The notes beneath the pieces are model-generated. The model searched no databases, had not been told where the DNA came from, and saw only the letters and a list, made by a program, of their open reading frames with translations. Shown here piece after piece: positions 62,909 through 64,000 of a stretch of 64,000 bases of DNA (within the stretch, counting starts at the first letter, position 1; each line of letters starts with the position of its first letter). The DNA lies in contig NC_007426.1 in NCBI RefSeq assembly GCF_000026045.1, positions 2,170,001 to 2,234,000 on the forward strand, in the 5' to 3' direction. Position numbers and translations under genes: made by a program. Source of the DNA: Natronomonas pharaonis DSM 2160 (lineage in GTDB: Archaea > Halobacteriota > Halobacteria > Halobacteriales > Haloarculaceae).

Positions 62909-63292
62909 TCAGCCGGTACGAGTCGTCACACGCCAAGCGTGGTCGGAGCGGGCGCGTACCCGTCTGTAGAAGGCGGCGAGTCCCGGCGGCTCGGTCCCCG
63001 GAAGAACATGGAGTTCGATAGCGCCGTCGCGGACAGCGACACGGAAGGTGTCGCCCGTCTCGTCGTCGTGGACGATATAAACCGGCATCGGCAGGTCGAA
63101 CCAGTCGCCATATCGATACGGCCCCTCGTCGAGAACCCGTTCGATGGCAGCGGCGAGGGCGTCGTCGCTCCGGGCTGTCGCCGGCTGCAACGAAAAGACG
63201 GTCTCACCGTCGTATTCAACGCCGCCGCTCCGGGGGTAGCGTCTGACCGGCCGTTCCGGGATGGCGAACGTCGGCGTATCGTCGTCTGCCAC
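62909..63292 (-). CDS. Haloarchaeal hypothetical protein
   Basis: A 127-residue protein with GTG start (VADDDTPTFAIPERPVRRYP). Its main block is ARSDDALAAAIERVLDEGPY, then PVYIVHDDETGDTFRVAVRD, typical of small haloarchaeal alpha/beta proteins of unknown function. CTTATATCAG centred about 26 nt upstream of this GTG gives the best start; another GTG lies two codons earlier. Confidence 0.6.
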   Translation of the reverse strand: MADDDTPTFAIPERPVRRYPRSGGVEYDGETVFSLQPATARSDDALAAAIERVLDEGPYRYGDWFDLPMPVYIVHDDETGDTFRVAVRDGAIELHVLPGTEPPGLAAFYRRVRARSDHAWRVTTRTG

Positions 63293-63366
63293 GGACACAC
63301 ATACGCCGCCATCTGATATAAGTAGCCGGTCGGACACCGGCAGACGACGGAATAGTTGCTGACGCC

Positions 63367-63825
63367 GTGGGGACGAAAGCCTACCCGGAGACGAACGCCT
63401 TTGAGGACGTCGACCATACAGTGTCTGTGAACCCGCTCGACGAGGACAACGAAGGAGAAGTCCCGTTCGGCGAACCGTCCTCGGCCGAACAGGAGCTGGC
63501 ACCCGATGCGCCGGATGCTTCGGTACAGACGTTCGAGACGGAGAGCGATTTCTCGTCGATGTCGGAGGTCTCTTCGGAGACGCTCGGCGCGTTCGGCGCG
63601 TGCTTCGTCTATGCGCATCTCGCGTTGTTTCTCGGTGCAATCGGGCCGATGGGCTGGTATTTCGAGGGCTGGAGCCGGGCCGGGCCGCTGTTGTTCGCCG
63701 GCGGCGTGGTTGCAGGGTGGCTGACATATCGGCGGTATCGAAAGTGGGAGCGACAGCGGGCGACAGACGACACCGCCGGCAGTGACACCGCGACTGCGGC
63801 TGCTGACGGCGAAGACGCCGGCTGA
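63367..63825 (+). CDS. Haloarchaeal membrane protein with acidic N-terminus
   Basis: About 152 residues from a GTG start. An acidic, Ser/Glu-rich N-terminal half of about 75 residues precedes two membrane helices (CFVYAHLALFLGAIGPMGWY, AGPLLFAGGVVAGWLTY) and a short charged tail. Function is unknown. Other GTGs at 63421 and 63427 give shorter versions starting near VNPLDEDNEGEVPFGE. Confidence 0.55.
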   Translation: MGTKAYPETNAFEDVDHTVSVNPLDEDNEGEVPFGEPSSAEQELAPDAPDASVQTFETESDFSSMSEVSSETLGAFGACFVYAHLALFLGAIGPMGWYFEGWSRAGPLLFAGGVVAGWLTYRRYRKWERQRATDDTAGSDTATAAADGEDAG

Positions 63826-63865
63826 GCTGTCTACTTGGCGACGGCGGCGCTGCCGACAGCGCAAT

Positions 63866-63885
63866 CGGGGGGTATAAGCCCCCCG
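63866..63885. promoter_or_regulatory. TATA box inside a C/G inverted repeat, unassigned promoter
   Basis: CGGGGGG, TATAAG, CCCCCCG: 7-bp arms around TATAAG. It predicts a transcript starting near 63903 on the plus strand. No coding frame starts there, while the sequence 63912-63929 (GACGGG...CCCGTC) can fold into a small hairpin. It may drive a short RNA. Confidence 0.5.
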
Positions 63886-63978
63886 GGCGAAATGTGGCGC
63901 AGCTGCATTGACGGGGTCAACGTGCCCGTCCTTTCAAAAGGTATCGCGGCTGTGCACGGCTGTGGCCGGCGGTGGGCG

Positions 63979-64000
63979 CTATTCGTCTGTCGACTCCCGC
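63979..64000 (-). CDS. Partial CDS, 3' end only
   Basis: A minus-strand frame enters from the right edge and ends with Arg-Glu-Ser-Thr-Asp-Glu and TAG. Only seven codons are visible, so it cannot be identified. The acidic ending is typical of haloarchaeal proteins, but this may be chance. Confidence 0.25.

Noticed and set aside
63901-63978. tRNA gene after the last promoter
   Set aside because: The hairpins do not form a cloverleaf, and no T-loop or acceptor stem is present.

Overview
The window comes from a haloarchaeon (class Halobacteria). The DNA is GC-rich and the proteins are acidic. Most genes have a TATA-like box about 27 nt upstream of the start codon, as expected for leaderless mRNAs. 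Many small genes belong to families I know mainly from haloarchaea (DUF5798, DUF5811, DUF5815, DUF6149, DUF5778). An archaeal SRP (7S) RNA, an archaeal DnaG, RNase P component 4, G1P dehydrogenase, deoxyhypusine synthase and ether-lipid enzymes confirm Archaea. The genus cannot be fixed from the sequence alone.

Layout. 1-2.8 kb: partial threonine synthase, a YeiH-type membrane protein and a small DUF2892 protein. 2.8-7.6 kb: tRNA-Arg(UCG), the DGGGP synthase UbiA, a CoA-binding protein, SRP RNA, MscS, YhbY, RNase P component 4 and pyruvoyl arginine decarboxylase. 7.7-12.9 kb: aldo/keto reductase, hexapeptide acyltransferase, G1P dehydrogenase, a Nudix relative and endonuclease III. 12.9-16 kb: a tetrapyrrole operon of fused siroheme decarboxylase, precorrin-2 dehydrogenase and glutamyl-tRNA reductase. 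16-23 kb: a CBS protein with a ribosome-hibernation-like tail, CarB and small haloarchaeal genes. 23-31 kb: two flavoproteins, ThrB, DsbB, PdxS and a CARF-like regulator. 31-37 kb: an SSF transporter with a DUF3311 partner, DnaG, DUF92 and a non-catalytic cis-prenyltransferase relative. 37-38.5 and 48.9-50.3 kb: two solo TnpB insertion elements with matching end hairpins. 38.6-48.8 kb: CBS protein, catalytic UppS, cold-shock protein, prenyl synthase, NAD-kinase relative, geranylgeranyl reductase, amidase, ferredoxin and PAPS reductase-like protein. 50-55 kb: methyltransferase, AI-2E exporter family protein, deoxyhypusine synthase and thiolase. 55-59.8 kb: a redox/stress block with a PNPOx-like protein, a UspA-UspA-ferredoxin fusion, a ferric-reductase-like membrane protein, TauE/SafE and a tandem UspA. 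59.8-64 kb: glycine decarboxylase subunits and small membrane or hypothetical genes.

How genes work together. Five proteins serve the isoprenoid ether-lipid pathway (EgsA, UbiA, prenyl synthase, geranylgeranyl reductase and the UppS pair), though they are scattered. Arginine decarboxylase and deoxyhypusine synthase fit the agmatine-based route to hypusine on aIF5A. HemA, the CysG-like dehydrogenase and the fused AhbAB lead from glutamyl-tRNA to decarboxylated siroheme.

The points most worth a second look are the UspA-UspA-ferredoxin fusion and its redox neighbours, the split cis-prenyltransferase pair, and a recurring pattern in which the TATA box lies inside the loop of a GC-rich perfect inverted repeat (egsA, thrB, the NAD-kinase relative and an unassigned promoter near 63.9 kb). 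I found no CRISPR array, prophage or rRNA operon. The only gene-free stretch over 300 bases (4608-5123) is occupied by the SRP RNA and its promoter.
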